Source: Streptomyces sp. HUAS 15-9
Lineage (GTDB): Bacteria; Actinomycetota; Actinomycetes; Streptomycetales; Streptomycetaceae
Direction of reading: 5' to 3'
Length of the DNA stretch: 64,000 nt
Assembly: GCF_025642155.1 (NCBI RefSeq)
Contig: NZ_CP106798.1
Location: forward strand, 6,448,001-6,512,000
Shown: one piece after another, positions 23,915 through 32,396 of the stretch
How the letters are laid out: every line of letters starts with the position of its first letter
Position numbering within the stretch: the first letter of the stretch is position 1
Translations under genes and position numbers: made by a program
Notes under the pieces: model-generated
What the model was told of the DNA's origin: nothing
The model's database searches: none
What the model saw: the letters and a program-made list of their open reading frames with translations, nothing else

Positions 23915-24628
23915 ATGCTTGTCGCCGCAGGAGTCTGCCCCTGTCCACCGCTCCTCGTGCCCCAGGTCGCCTCGGGCGCCGCGGCCGAGCTGGACGCCGC
24001 ACGCGTCGCGTGCACGGACGCGCTCGGGGTGCTCGCCGCCGCCCGTCCCGACCGGCTGGTGGTGGTCGGGCCCGCGGGGGAGAGCGGAAGCGGTCCCTAT
24101 CCGCAGGGCGCCCGGGGCTCCTTCCGCGGCTTCGGCGTCGACCTCGACGTACGGCTCGGCCAGGGGCAGGCCGCCGAGTCCGAGCGGGAGCTGCCGCCGT
24201 CGCTCGCCGTCGCCGCCTGGCTGCTGGAGCGGACCGGCTGGGCGGACGCCCCGATCGAGGGACTCGGCGTGGAGGAATCGCTCACGCCCGAGCGGTGCAC
24301 GGAAGTCGGAAGGGCGATCGGAGCGCGGGCCGACCGGGTGGCACTGCTGGTGATGGGCGATGCCAGCGCCTGCCGCACGCTCAAGGCGCCGGGCTACCTC
24401 GACGAACGGGCGGCACCCTTCGACGCGCAGGTCGCGCGTGCGCTGGGCACGGCGGACGTGGCGGCACTGAAGGCCCTGGACGTCGAGTTGGCGTACGAGC
24501 TGAAGGTCTCCGGCCGTGCCCCCTGGCAGGTTCTCGCGGGCGCGGCCGAGGGCGTGAACCTCGCGGGCGCGCTGCTCTACGACGACGCGCCCTATGGGGT
24601 GGGGTACCTGGTCGCCGCCTGGTCCTGA
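23915..24628 (+). CDS. Class III extradiol dioxygenase-like (LigB/Memo-like fold) protein
   Basis: A 237-residue protein starting MLVAAGVCPCPPLLVPQVASG. It resembles the class III extradiol dioxygenase subunit B-like fold common in actinobacteria between miaB and miaA. The Fe-ligating His pair of true dioxygenases is not evident, so the catalytic role is doubtful. It is soluble, Ala/Gly-rich, with the stretch RADRVALLVMGDASACRT in the middle. An in-frame ATG at 23876 has less support. Followed by a strong bidirectional terminator. Confidence 0.75.
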   Translation: MLVAAGVCPCPPLLVPQVASGAAAELDAARVACTDALGVLAAARPDRLVVVGPAGESGSGPYPQGARGSFRGFGVDLDVRLGQGQAAESERELPPSLAVAAWLLERTGWADAPIEGLGVEESLTPERCTEVGRAIGARADRVALLVMGDASACRTLKAPGYLDERAAPFDAQVARALGTADVAALKALDVELAYELKVSGRAPWQVLAGAAEGVNLAGALLYDDAPYGVGYLVAAWS

Positions 24629-24641
24629 GCACGTCCCGGAA

Positions 24642-24684
24642 CGGCGGACGGCCGGGAGCCCCCACGCTCCTCGGCCGTCCGCCG
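24642..24684. terminator. Bidirectional terminator between converging genes
   Basis: CGGCGGACGGCCG (24642-24654) pairs perfectly with CGGCCGTCCGCCG (24672-24684), 13 bp. An inner GGAGC/GCTCC pair (24655-24659, 24666-24670) extends the stem past a single bulge. It lies between the dioxygenase-like gene and the antitoxin-like gene, which converge. Confidence 0.8.
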
Positions 24685-24714
24685 ATCAACCCGCCGGGCC
24701 ACCGCCGCGACCGC

Positions 24715-24993
24715 TCAGGACGCCGGTGGCGGCGCCTCGGGCGGTGTCGCCGTGCCCTCACCCGGCTCGGTGCCGCTCTTCTGCGTGAAGCGGTCCATGG
24801 CGCCCTTGGCCTTGTCGGTGCCCGCATGGATCTTTTCGCTGTACTTGCCCTTGGTCTTCTCGTCGACGACCTGCGCGACCTTGTCGAGACCGTGCTCGAG
24901 TTTGTCGATCTTGTCCTCGTGATGGTGTGCGAGGTCCGCCGCCTTCTCCTTGGCCGGGGCGAGCTTGGCCTTCAGGGTGTCCAAGAGATGCAT
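24715..24993 (-). CDS. Rv0909/MT0933-type small antitoxin-like protein
   Basis: A 92-residue, highly charged helical protein: MHLLDTLKAKLAPAKEKAADLAHHHEDKIDKLEHGLDK, then VDEKTKGKYSEKIHAGTDKAKGAMDRF and a Pro/Thr tail. This matches small actinobacterial proteins annotated as antitoxins of the Rv0909 type. No toxin gene is adjacent; the upstream neighbour is another small disordered protein. The antitoxin role is by family label only and unproven here. Confidence 0.7.
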   Translation of the reverse strand: MHLLDTLKAKLAPAKEKAADLAHHHEDKIDKLEHGLDKVAQVVDEKTKGKYSEKIHAGTDKAKGAMDRFTQKSGTEPGEGTATPPEAPPPAS

Positions 24994-25017
24994 GATCCAC
25001 CTTCCCTCGTGGGTCAG

Positions 25018-25320
25018 CTATGCACGGGCGTCCTCACCGGCGTCGTTGTCGGCGGCCTTCTCGGCCGACTGCTGCTTGGGAATGTCGGCGCTCTCGGCGG
25101 CGGCACCCTTGGCTGCGTCGGTCGCGGCTTCTGTCGCACTCTCGTCGCGGTCTCCCGCGGGTCCCGTCGTGTCCGACGGTCCCTTTGCCGCGTCCTCCGC
25201 CGTGACCTTCGCCGCTTCCTGTGCCTCGGCCCCGGCCGGCTCCGTGCCGGTCCGCGCCTCGGCGGCCGAGGTCTCCTCCGTCGCCTTCGACTTCCCAAGA
25301 AGTCGTGCAAAAACGCCCAT
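25018..25320 (-). CDS. Small acidic disordered protein, conserved in Streptomyces
   Basis: 100 residues from ATG 25320, with GGAG five bases upstream. The N-terminus MGVFARLLGKSKATEETSAAEA is followed by an Ala/Glu/Asp-rich stretch with no predicted fold. It resembles proteins labelled gliding-motility protein in Streptomyces annotation, a label I regard as unreliable. It lies 24 bp upstream of the antitoxin-like gene, so the two are probably co-transcribed. Divergent from miaA. Confidence 0.6.
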   Translation of the reverse strand: MGVFARLLGKSKATEETSAAEARTGTEPAGAEAQEAAKVTAEDAAKGPSDTTGPAGDRDESATEAATDAAKGAAAESADIPKQQSAEKAADNDAGEDARA

Positions 25321-25502
25321 ATCCACTCCATACGTTACTCGTGCGGGCGAAATCCCGCGTCACCCGGAGCGTCCGTTTGCGTCGCCCGGGTCACCGCCCC
25401 TCGAAACCGGCGGCCGGAACCTCGCAACGGGCAACGACGCCGAACCCGGTGCGTCACGTAACCCGTTCGAGACGTGGGTGCGAGGTTTGCGAGACTGGTG
25501 CG

Positions 25503-26441
25503 GTGAGCAGCGCACCCTCCGCCCCCCGCGTCATCGCCGTCGTCGGTCCCACCGCGGCCGGAAAGTCCGATCTGGGCGTCTTCCTGGCCCAGCAGCTCGG
25601 CGGTGAGGTCGTCAACGCCGACTCCATGCAGCTCTACCGTGGGATGGACATCGGCACCGCCAAGCTGACGCCCGAGGAACGCGGCGGTGTCCCGCACCAT
25701 CTGCTGGACATCTGGGACGTGACCGTCACCGCCTCAGTCGCCGAGTACCAGAGGCTGGCCCGTGCCAGGATCGACGACCTGCTCGCCCGGGGGCGCTGGC
25801 CGGTCCTCGTCGGCGGCTCCGGCCTCTATGTCCGTGGAGCCGTCGACAACCTGGAGTTTCCCGGCACCGACCCCGAGGTCAGGGCCCGGCTGGAGGCGGA
25901 GCTCGCGCTGCGCGGCTCCGGGGCGCTGCACGCGCGCCTCGCCGCCGCCGACCCCGAGGCCGGGCGGGCGATCCTGCCCAGCAACGGCCGCCGCATCGTC
26001 CGGGCTCTCGAGGTGATCGAGATCACCGGCCAGCCCTTCACCGCCAACCTCCCGGGTCACGACTCCGTCTACGACACCGTCCAGATCGGGGTCGACGTCG
26101 CCCGTCCCGAGCTCGACGAGCGCATCACGTGCCGGGTCGACCGGATGTGGGACGCGGGTCTGGTGGAGGAGGTGCGCGCACTGGAGGCGCAGGGCCTGCG
26201 CGAGGGGCGTACGGCGTCGCGCGCGCTCGGCTACCAGCAGGTGCTCGCCGCGCTCTGCGGGGAGTGCACCGAGGACGAAGCGCGGGCCGAGACCGTGCGC
26301 GCCACCAAGCGCTTCGCGCGCCGTCAGGATTCGTGGTTCAGGCGCGATCCCCGCGTGCAGTGGTTGAGTGGGGCCGCGACGGATCTCACAGAACTTCCGC
26401 ACCTCGCACTGGCGTTGGTCGAACGACCGGTTACAGCCTGA
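25503..26441 (+). CDS. miaA: tRNA dimethylallyltransferase MiaA
   Basis: A 312-residue enzyme that transfers dimethylallyl from DMAPP to A37 of tRNAs reading UNN codons; MiaB then adds methylthio. P-loop VVGPTAAGKSDLG at residues 13-25, DSMQLYRGMDIGTAK next, and the conserved GYQQVLAAL and RRQDSWFRRD segments near the C-terminus. GTG at 25503 puts the P-loop at the usual distance. The mia pathway matters in Streptomyces because it modifies the UUA-reading leucyl tRNA (bldA). Confidence 0.96.
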   Translation: MSSAPSAPRVIAVVGPTAAGKSDLGVFLAQQLGGEVVNADSMQLYRGMDIGTAKLTPEERGGVPHHLLDIWDVTVTASVAEYQRLARARIDDLLARGRWPVLVGGSGLYVRGAVDNLEFPGTDPEVRARLEAELALRGSGALHARLAAADPEAGRAILPSNGRRIVRALEVIEITGQPFTANLPGHDSVYDTVQIGVDVARPELDERITCRVDRMWDAGLVEEVRALEAQGLREGRTASRALGYQQVLAALCGECTEDEARAETVRATKRFARRQDSWFRRDPRVQWLSGAATDLTELPHLALALVERPVTA

Positions 26442-26543
26442 TCACGTGATGGCATCGGGATGCGCCGCCGGTCATCGAGGCCTCCGGCGCCGTGCCATCA
26501 TCGAGCTTCGATCGACCAAGTGGAGTCCTAGTTGGGAGGGCGC

Positions 26544-27062
26544 GTGGCGATGGAGGCCGGCCCTCGCGACACCGCACAGGCGGAAGAAGACACCGGGCAC
26601 GTCGGCGTCGACGGCGTGGAACCGGAACCGGGCGAGGCCCGTCTGAGCTCCGACGGGCCCGACGAGACCGCGGGCGGTGTGACCGACGACGGTCCGGAGC
26701 CCGAGGAGATGTTCGCCGGCGGACCGGAGGTCGAGGTCGAGCTGCGGCCACAGCGTCGGCTGCGCATCTGGCAGCTCGCGCCCATCGTGGGCCTGGCCGC
26801 GGTCGGCTCCCTGATGTTCGCCTTCCCCCTCGCCTTCGACTTCGGCGACAGCGGCGCGGTGATCGCCATGCTGGGCCTGCTGATCTGCTCGTGCGCCGCG
26901 GGCTGGGGCATGATGGCCGCCCGCCGCGTCGGCTACACCTTCCCCGGCCTGCCCCCGCGGGGCTCCGGCCGCCGCCCGGACTGGCGGGTCGTCATCGGCT
27001 ACGTCCTGCTGGTGGCGGTGATTGCGGTCCTCGCCGTGTGGCGCGTGGCCCGGCTGCGCTAG
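26544..27062 (+). CDS. Hypothetical membrane protein
   Basis: About 172 residues. The first 75 are acidic and Gly/Pro-rich with no fold; then come three hydrophobic helices (LAPIVGLAAVGSLMFAFPLAF, AVIAMLGLLICSCAAGWGMM, VVIGYVLLVAVIAVLAVW) with short basic loops. GTG at 26544 is four bases after GGGAGG; an ATG two codons later is equally possible. It lies between miaA and dapF, is probably co-transcribed with them, and has no known function. Confidence 0.7.
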   Translation: MAMEAGPRDTAQAEEDTGHVGVDGVEPEPGEARLSSDGPDETAGGVTDDGPEPEEMFAGGPEVEVELRPQRRLRIWQLAPIVGLAAVGSLMFAFPLAFDFGDSGAVIAMLGLLICSCAAGWGMMAARRVGYTFPGLPPRGSGRRPDWRVVIGYVLLVAVIAVLAVWRVARLR

Positions 27063-27123
27063 CCGTCGTATCCCGCCTGCTGATCGTCGTACTGCTGTCG
27101 TACCGACCCCGTACGATCGAGGA

Positions 27124-27993
27124 ATGAGCACGCGGATCGCCTTCCTCAAGGGTCACGGCACCGAGAACGACTTCGTGATCGTTCCGGACCCCGAGAACGT
27201 CATCGACCTGACCCCGGCCGCCGTGGCCGCCCTGTGTGACCGCCGCGCCGGTATCGGCGGTGACGGCGTGCTGCACGTCGTGCGCTCCGTCACGCACCCG
27301 GAGGCCAGGGACATGGCCGCCGACGCCGAATGGTTCATGGACTACCGCAACAGCGACGGCTCGATCGCGGAGATGTGCGGCAACGGTGTCCGTGTGTTCG
27401 CGCGCTACCTCCAGCACGCCGGACATGTGGCCGAAGGGGACCTCTCGATCGCCACGCGCGGGGGAGTGAAGACCGTCCACATCGCCAAGGACGGTGACGT
27501 CACCGTCGGCATGGGCAGAGCGCGCCTCCCCGAAGGGGACGTCACGGTGAGCGTCGGCGAGCGCAGCTGGCCCGCGCGCAACGTGAACATGGGCAATCCG
27601 CACGCGGTCGCCTTCGTCGACGACCTCGCGCACGCCGGCAATCTGCTCGACCCGCCGCCCTTCGGCCCGGCCGCCGCCTACCCCGACGGGGTCAACGTCG
27701 AGTTCGTGGTGGACCGCGGGCCCGGCCATGTCGCGATGCGCGTGCACGAGCGCGGCTCCGGCGAGACCCGCTCCTGCGGCACGGGCGCGTGCGCCGTCGC
27801 CGTGGCCGCCGCGCGCCGGGACGGCGCCGACCCCACAGCCACCGGAACCCCGGCGACGTACACCGTGGACGTGCCCGGCGGACGTCTGGTCATCACCGAG
27901 CGGCCCGACGGCGAGGTCGAGATGACCGGCCCGGCGGTGATCGTCGCCGAGGGCGGGATCGACGCCGAGTGGCTGGAAAACGTGGTTCGCTGA
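27124..27993 (+). CDS. dapF: Diaminopimelate epimerase DapF
   Basis: A 289-residue cofactor-independent epimerase converting LL- to meso-diaminopimelate for lysine biosynthesis; Streptomyces walls contain the LL form, so this serves lysine production. The two catalytic cysteines are in AEMCGNGVRVFARYL and the later SCGTGACAVAVAA; GHGTENDFV and NMGNPHAVAFV are also conserved. ATG at 27124 follows a TACGAT...CGAGGA arrangement. It closes the miaA-membrane protein-dapF run. Confidence 0.96.
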   Translation: MSTRIAFLKGHGTENDFVIVPDPENVIDLTPAAVAALCDRRAGIGGDGVLHVVRSVTHPEARDMAADAEWFMDYRNSDGSIAEMCGNGVRVFARYLQHAGHVAEGDLSIATRGGVKTVHIAKDGDVTVGMGRARLPEGDVTVSVGERSWPARNVNMGNPHAVAFVDDLAHAGNLLDPPPFGPAAAYPDGVNVEFVVDRGPGHVAMRVHERGSGETRSCGTGACAVAVAAARRDGADPTATGTPATYTVDVPGGRLVITERPDGEVEMTGPAVIVAEGGIDAEWLENVVR

Positions 27994-28276
27994 CCGCGAG
28001 AAACGCACCTCCCGCAGCCCTGGGCGCATGGATCCGTGGATCCCGGCGTCCGGGGCGGTGCGAAACAACGGCAGTGCGCGAGGCAGGTGGCGCAAAACCG
28101 TAAACCTCCACATCGTCGCTCGAATGGGTGATCCGTTTCACGCTCGGCGGGAGCAGGTCGGTCGGGCGTGATGGGCTCGGTAGCATCAAGCACCGGCACG
28201 GACGGGGGAACGTCGCCAACCCTGAGCCGTGTATGCCCTGGGGCCCCGTCCGCCGGTCCACAAGCCGGAGGTGCCC

Positions 28277-30559
28277 ATGAGTGCGGAGGCCACGAACCCT
28301 GCGACCCCAGGCCCTGTAGCCCCTACAGCGGCCCGCAGGAAGGCCCGCCCCCGGATCGACCTGCGTCGACTCGGCCGTGTCGCGCTGCTCGGTCCCGCCG
28401 GCCGCGACCGGTTGCCGGACGCCATCGGCCATGTCGCCGAGGCCCACCGCGCCCACTACCCCGACGCCGACCTCGAACCGCTGCGCCGGGCCTACGTCCT
28501 GGCCGAGTCCTCGCACCGCGGCCAGATGCGCAAGAGCGGCGAGCCGTACATCACCCACCCGCTCGCCGTGACCCTGATCCTGGCCGAACTCGGTGCCGAG
28601 ACCACCACCTTGACGGCCTCTCTGCTCCACGACACCGTCGAGGACACCGACGTGACGCTGGATCAGGTGCGGGAGCAGTTCGGCGAGGAAGTGCGGTATC
28701 TCGTCGACGGCGTCACCAAGCTGGAGAAGGTCGACTACGGAGCCGCGGCCGAGCCCGAGACGTTCCGCAAGATGCTCGTCGCCACCGGGAGCGACGTCCG
28801 TGTGATGTCGATCAAACTCGCCGACCGGCTGCACAACATGCGCACCCTCGGCGTCATGCGCCCCGAGAAACAGGCCCGCATCGCCAAGGTCACCCGCGAC
28901 GTCCTCATCCCGCTCGCCGAACGGCTCGGCGTCCAGGCCCTGAAGACCGAACTGGAGGACCTCGTCTTCGCGATCCTCCACCCCGAGGAGTACGAACACA
29001 CCCGCCGTCTGATCGCCGACAACGCGGCACGCCCCGACGACCCGCTCGCGGACATCGCCGACGAGGTGCGCACGGTCCTGCGCGACTCCGACATCCAGGC
29101 CGAAGTCCTCATCCGTCCGCGCCACTTCGTCTCCGTCCACCGGGTGGCCCGTAAACGCGGACAACTGCGCGGGGCCGACTTCGGCCGCCTGCTGGTCCTG
29201 GTGGGTGAGGACGCGGACTGCTACGGCGTCCTGGGCGAGCTGCACACCTGTATGACGCCCGTCGTCTCGGAGTTCAAGGACTTCATCGCCGTACCGAAGT
29301 TCAACCTGTACCAGTCGCTGCACACCGCGGTGGCCCACCCGGACGGCCAGGTCGCCGAAGTCCTCATCCGCACCCACCAGATGCACAAGGTGGCCGAGGC
29401 CGGGGTCGTCGCGCTCGGCAATCCCTACGCTCCTCCTTCGGAGGAGCAGTCCGCGAGCGACGGCGAGCGCGCCGACCCCACCCGCCCCGGCTGGCTCTCC
29501 CGCCTCCTCGACTGGCAGGAGGCCGCGCCCGACCCCGACACCTTCTGGTCCACCCTGCGGGAGGACCTGGCCCAGGACCGCGAGATCACCGTCTTCCGGC
29601 CCGACGGCGGCACGCTCGGCCTGCCCGAGGGCGCCACCTGTGTCGACGCGGCCTACGCCCAGTACGGCGAGGACGCGCACGCGTGCATCGGCGCCCGCGT
29701 CAACGGCCGCCTCGCGACGCTGAGCACCGTCCTGAAGGACGGCGACAGCGTCCAGCTCCTCATGGGCCAGGACCCGGCCTCCGAGCCCTCCAGGAAGTGG
29801 CTGGAGCACGCCCACACCCCGGCCGCGCGCATCGCCATCCAGCGCTGGCTGGCGGCGCACCCGGAGGGCGAGGCAGGGGACGCCGGGGCCCGTACGAGCG
29901 AGGCGGCACACTCGTCCGACGGCACCGCGACCCGCGCGGCCGAGGCACCCCGGGACGCTACCGACGGCACGCACGCCCAGAAGGCCGAGGCCGGTGCGGG
30001 CGCGGACGGCCCCACAGCCGGTCCCGACGCCCCCGCCGCGCGCGTCACCACGGATGCCCCCGGCGCTCACCCCGGGAGCGACGCCCGAGCCGCACGCACC
30101 CGAGGCGCCGACGTCCTCGTGGACCCGCCGGGAGCCGCCGTACGGCTCGCCGGGTGCTGCACCCCCGTACCGCCCGACCGGATCACCGGATTCGCCGTGC
30201 GCGGCGGAGTGGTGACCGTGCACCGGGTGGAGTGCGCCGCGGTGGCCCGGATGACGAGCACAGGGCGCGCGGAGGTCGACGTGCGCTGGGGCGACACCAC
30301 CGAGTGCCGGGTCACACTGGTCGCCGAATCGTTCGGCCGCCCCCATCTGCTCGCCGACCTCACCGAAGCGATCGCCCTGGAAGGCGCCGAGATCGTCTCC
30401 GCGACCGTCGAACCACCCAGCCAGCAGCGCGTACGCCACACGTACACCCTCCAACTCCCCGACGCGGCCCACCTCCCGGCCCTCATGCGGGCGATGCGGA
30501 ACGTGCCCGGCGTGTACGACGTGGGCCGGGCCCAGCACCAGGCTCCCGCCTCCTCCTGA
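28277..30559 (+). CDS. rshA: RelA/SpoT homologue RshA
   Basis: A 760-residue RSH protein, by position and content the second Streptomyces relA/spoT homologue. HD hydrolase domain with HDTVED at about residues 118-123; synthetase-type domain (about 240-370) ending PKFNLYQSLHTAV; TGS domain (EITVFRPDGGTLGLPEGATCVDAAY, about 435-490); then a disordered linker of about 85 residues, a CCTPVPPDRITGF zinc-finger-like segment and a C-terminal ACT domain. Several synthetase residues look degenerate (RPRHFVSVH instead of RPKHxYSIY, and GRLLVLV instead of DLxGxRV). ATG at 28277 has GGAGG upstream. It controls (p)ppGpp levels. Confidence 0.92.
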   Translation: MSAEATNPATPGPVAPTAARRKARPRIDLRRLGRVALLGPAGRDRLPDAIGHVAEAHRAHYPDADLEPLRRAYVLAESSHRGQMRKSGEPYITHPLAVTLILAELGAETTTLTASLLHDTVEDTDVTLDQVREQFGEEVRYLVDGVTKLEKVDYGAAAEPETFRKMLVATGSDVRVMSIKLADRLHNMRTLGVMRPEKQARIAKVTRDVLIPLAERLGVQALKTELEDLVFAILHPEEYEHTRRLIADNAARPDDPLADIADEVRTVLRDSDIQAEVLIRPRHFVSVHRVARKRGQLRGADFGRLLVLVGEDADCYGVLGELHTCMTPVVSEFKDFIAVPKFNLYQSLHTAVAHPDGQVAEVLIRTHQMHKVAEAGVVALGNPYAPPSEEQSASDGERADPTRPGWLSRLLDWQEAAPDPDTFWSTLREDLAQDREITVFRPDGGTLGLPEGATCVDAAYAQYGEDAHACIGARVNGRLATLSTVLKDGDSVQLLMGQDPASEPSRKWLEHAHTPAARIAIQRWLAAHPEGEAGDAGARTSEAAHSSDGTATRAAEAPRDATDGTHAQKAEAGAGADGPTAGPDAPAARVTTDAPGAHPGSDARAARTRGADVLVDPPGAAVRLAGCCTPVPPDRITGFAVRGGVVTVHRVECAAVARMTSTGRAEVDVRWGDTTECRVTLVAESFGRPHLLADLTEAIALEGAEIVSATVEPPSQQRVRHTYTLQLPDAAHLPALMRAMRNVPGVYDVGRAQHQAPASS

Positions 30560-30665
30560 GGGATGACACCGCAGGCCTCCTGAGGAACCGGCCCCATCAA
30601 CCCGTTCGGGTGGGCCGGGCGCGCGTCGCCGCCGCGGGGCGGGCGCGCGCTGGTAGCGGTGGTGC

Positions 30666-32246
30666 ATGCTGCTCACCCTCCGCACCCGCCCTCCCCGGCC
30701 GAAGAGGACGTGGACCTCCCGGCACCGCACGGCGGCCCTCCTCGCCTCCGCCGTCTCCGTCTGCCTCCTGGCCGCGAGCGCACCCGCCGGGCCGCTGGGC
30801 GTCGGTGACCGCCTCTTCCCGTACCTGGGCAACCCGGGATACGACGTCACGTCGTACGACCTCTCCTTCACCTATCCCGGCACCAACGACAAGCCCGTCC
30901 AGGCCGTCACCACCATCGACGCCCGGACGACCGCCGACCTGGACCGCCTCAACCTCGACTTCGCGCACGGCAAGGTCGAGTCCGTCGAGGTCGACGGCCT
31001 GCCCGCCGGCTTCGCCGCCGCCGGTGAGGATCTGGTTGTGACTCCTCAGGTCCCGCTGCCCAGGGGCTCGTGGATGCGGATCACCGTGCGGCACACCAGT
31101 GACCCGGTGCCCGCCAAGGGCCGGGACGGTGGCTGGGTGCGGACCTCCGACGGCCTCGCCATGGCCAACCAGGCCGACGCCGCGCACCTGGTGTTCCCGT
31201 GCAACGACCATCCGTCCGACAAGGCGATGTTCACCATCCGGGTCACCGCCCCCGACGGCTTCACGGCCGTGGCCAACGGAGTACCGGCCGGTGTGGGCCG
31301 GGCCGGTGGCTCGACCACCTGGACGTACCGGACCGAGCACCCGATGGCCACCGAGCTCGCCCAGGTGTCCATCGGGCGCTCCGCCGTCCTGCACCGCACC
31401 GGACCCCACGGGCTGCCGGTGCGCGACGTGGTCCCCGCCGCCGACGGCAAGGCCCTCGAACCCTGGCTCGCCAAGACCCCCGACCAGATCGCCTGGATGG
31501 AGAACAAGGTCGGTCCCTACCCCTTCGAGACGTACGGCCTGCTCATGGCCCAGGCCTCCACCGGCTTCGAACTGGAGACACAGACCCTCTCCCTCTTCGA
31601 GAAGGAGCTGTTCACCGAGCCGGCCTACCCCAAGTGGTACATCGAGTCGGTCATGGTGCACGAGCTGTCCCACCAGTGGTTCGGCGACAGCGTCAGCCCC
31701 CGCAGCTGGTCCGACCTGTGGCTGAACGAGGGACACGCCACCTGGTACGAGTCCCTGTACGCGCAGGAGAAGGGGAACAAGCCCATGGTCGACCGCATGA
31801 AGGCCGCCTACAGTGCCTCGGACCGCTGGCGTGCCTCGGGCGGCCCGCCCGCTGCCCCCAAGCCGCCCAAGGAGGGCCAGAAGATCAGCATCTTCCGGCC
31901 CAACGTCTACGACGGAGCCGCGCTGGCGCTGTACGCCCTGCAGCAGGAGATCGGGAAGGACGCCTTCCAGCGTCTGGAGCGGACGTGGGTGCGCGACCAC
32001 CGGGACGGCACCGCGACCACGGCCGACTTCGTGGACATGGCCTCCAGGATCGCCGGCCGCGACCTCGGCGGGTTCCTCAAGGACTGGCTCTACGGAGAAA
32101 AGACCCCGCCGATGCCGGGCCACCCGGACTGGAAGTCCACGCCACCCGCCAAAAGCGCACAGACCAAGGGTGCACAGACCAAGGACGCACCCGCCAAGAA
32201 CGCACACGGCAAGGCCCTGCCCGGCAAGGCCGCGCACGGCGAATAA
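30666..32246 (+). CDS. Secreted M1-family zinc metallopeptidase
   Basis: A 526-residue gluzincin. A Sec-type signal or anchor spans residues 20-40 (HRTAALLASAVSVCLLAASAPAG). The M1 signature is VMVHELSHQWFGDS with the third ligand in LWLNEGHATWYES, eighteen residues on; the GAMEN-like exopeptidase loop is represented by STGFELETQTL. The protein is shorter than full aminopeptidase N, lacking the long C-terminal domain. The last 35 residues are a Lys/Ala-rich repetitive tail (AQTKGAQTKDAPAKNAHGKA). It probably acts outside the membrane on peptides. Confidence 0.88.
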   Translation: MLLTLRTRPPRPKRTWTSRHRTAALLASAVSVCLLAASAPAGPLGVGDRLFPYLGNPGYDVTSYDLSFTYPGTNDKPVQAVTTIDARTTADLDRLNLDFAHGKVESVEVDGLPAGFAAAGEDLVVTPQVPLPRGSWMRITVRHTSDPVPAKGRDGGWVRTSDGLAMANQADAAHLVFPCNDHPSDKAMFTIRVTAPDGFTAVANGVPAGVGRAGGSTTWTYRTEHPMATELAQVSIGRSAVLHRTGPHGLPVRDVVPAADGKALEPWLAKTPDQIAWMENKVGPYPFETYGLLMAQASTGFELETQTLSLFEKELFTEPAYPKWYIESVMVHELSHQWFGDSVSPRSWSDLWLNEGHATWYESLYAQEKGNKPMVDRMKAAYSASDRWRASGGPPAAPKPPKEGQKISIFRPNVYDGAALALYALQQEIGKDAFQRLERTWVRDHRDGTATTADFVDMASRIAGRDLGGFLKDWLYGEKTPPMPGHPDWKSTPPAKSAQTKGAQTKDAPAKNAHGKALPGKAAHGE

Positions 32247-32396
32247 GGCGGTGACGAGACGGGGAGTCCCGTGCGACCATTTTCGGGTTGGCCTGGTACG
32301 GGCCCGGGAATCTCCCAGGAGGCTCGTACGTTGTGCACAGTGACCGCCGTAGCACAATGACCGCCGTACCGGAATCCCCATCGACGTAAGGACCCA

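Noticed and set aside
22144..24015. A 623-codon open frame on the minus strand opposite miaB
   Set aside because: It is antisense to the clearly conserved MiaB sequence; such long antisense frames are normal in very GC-rich DNA because stop codons are rare.
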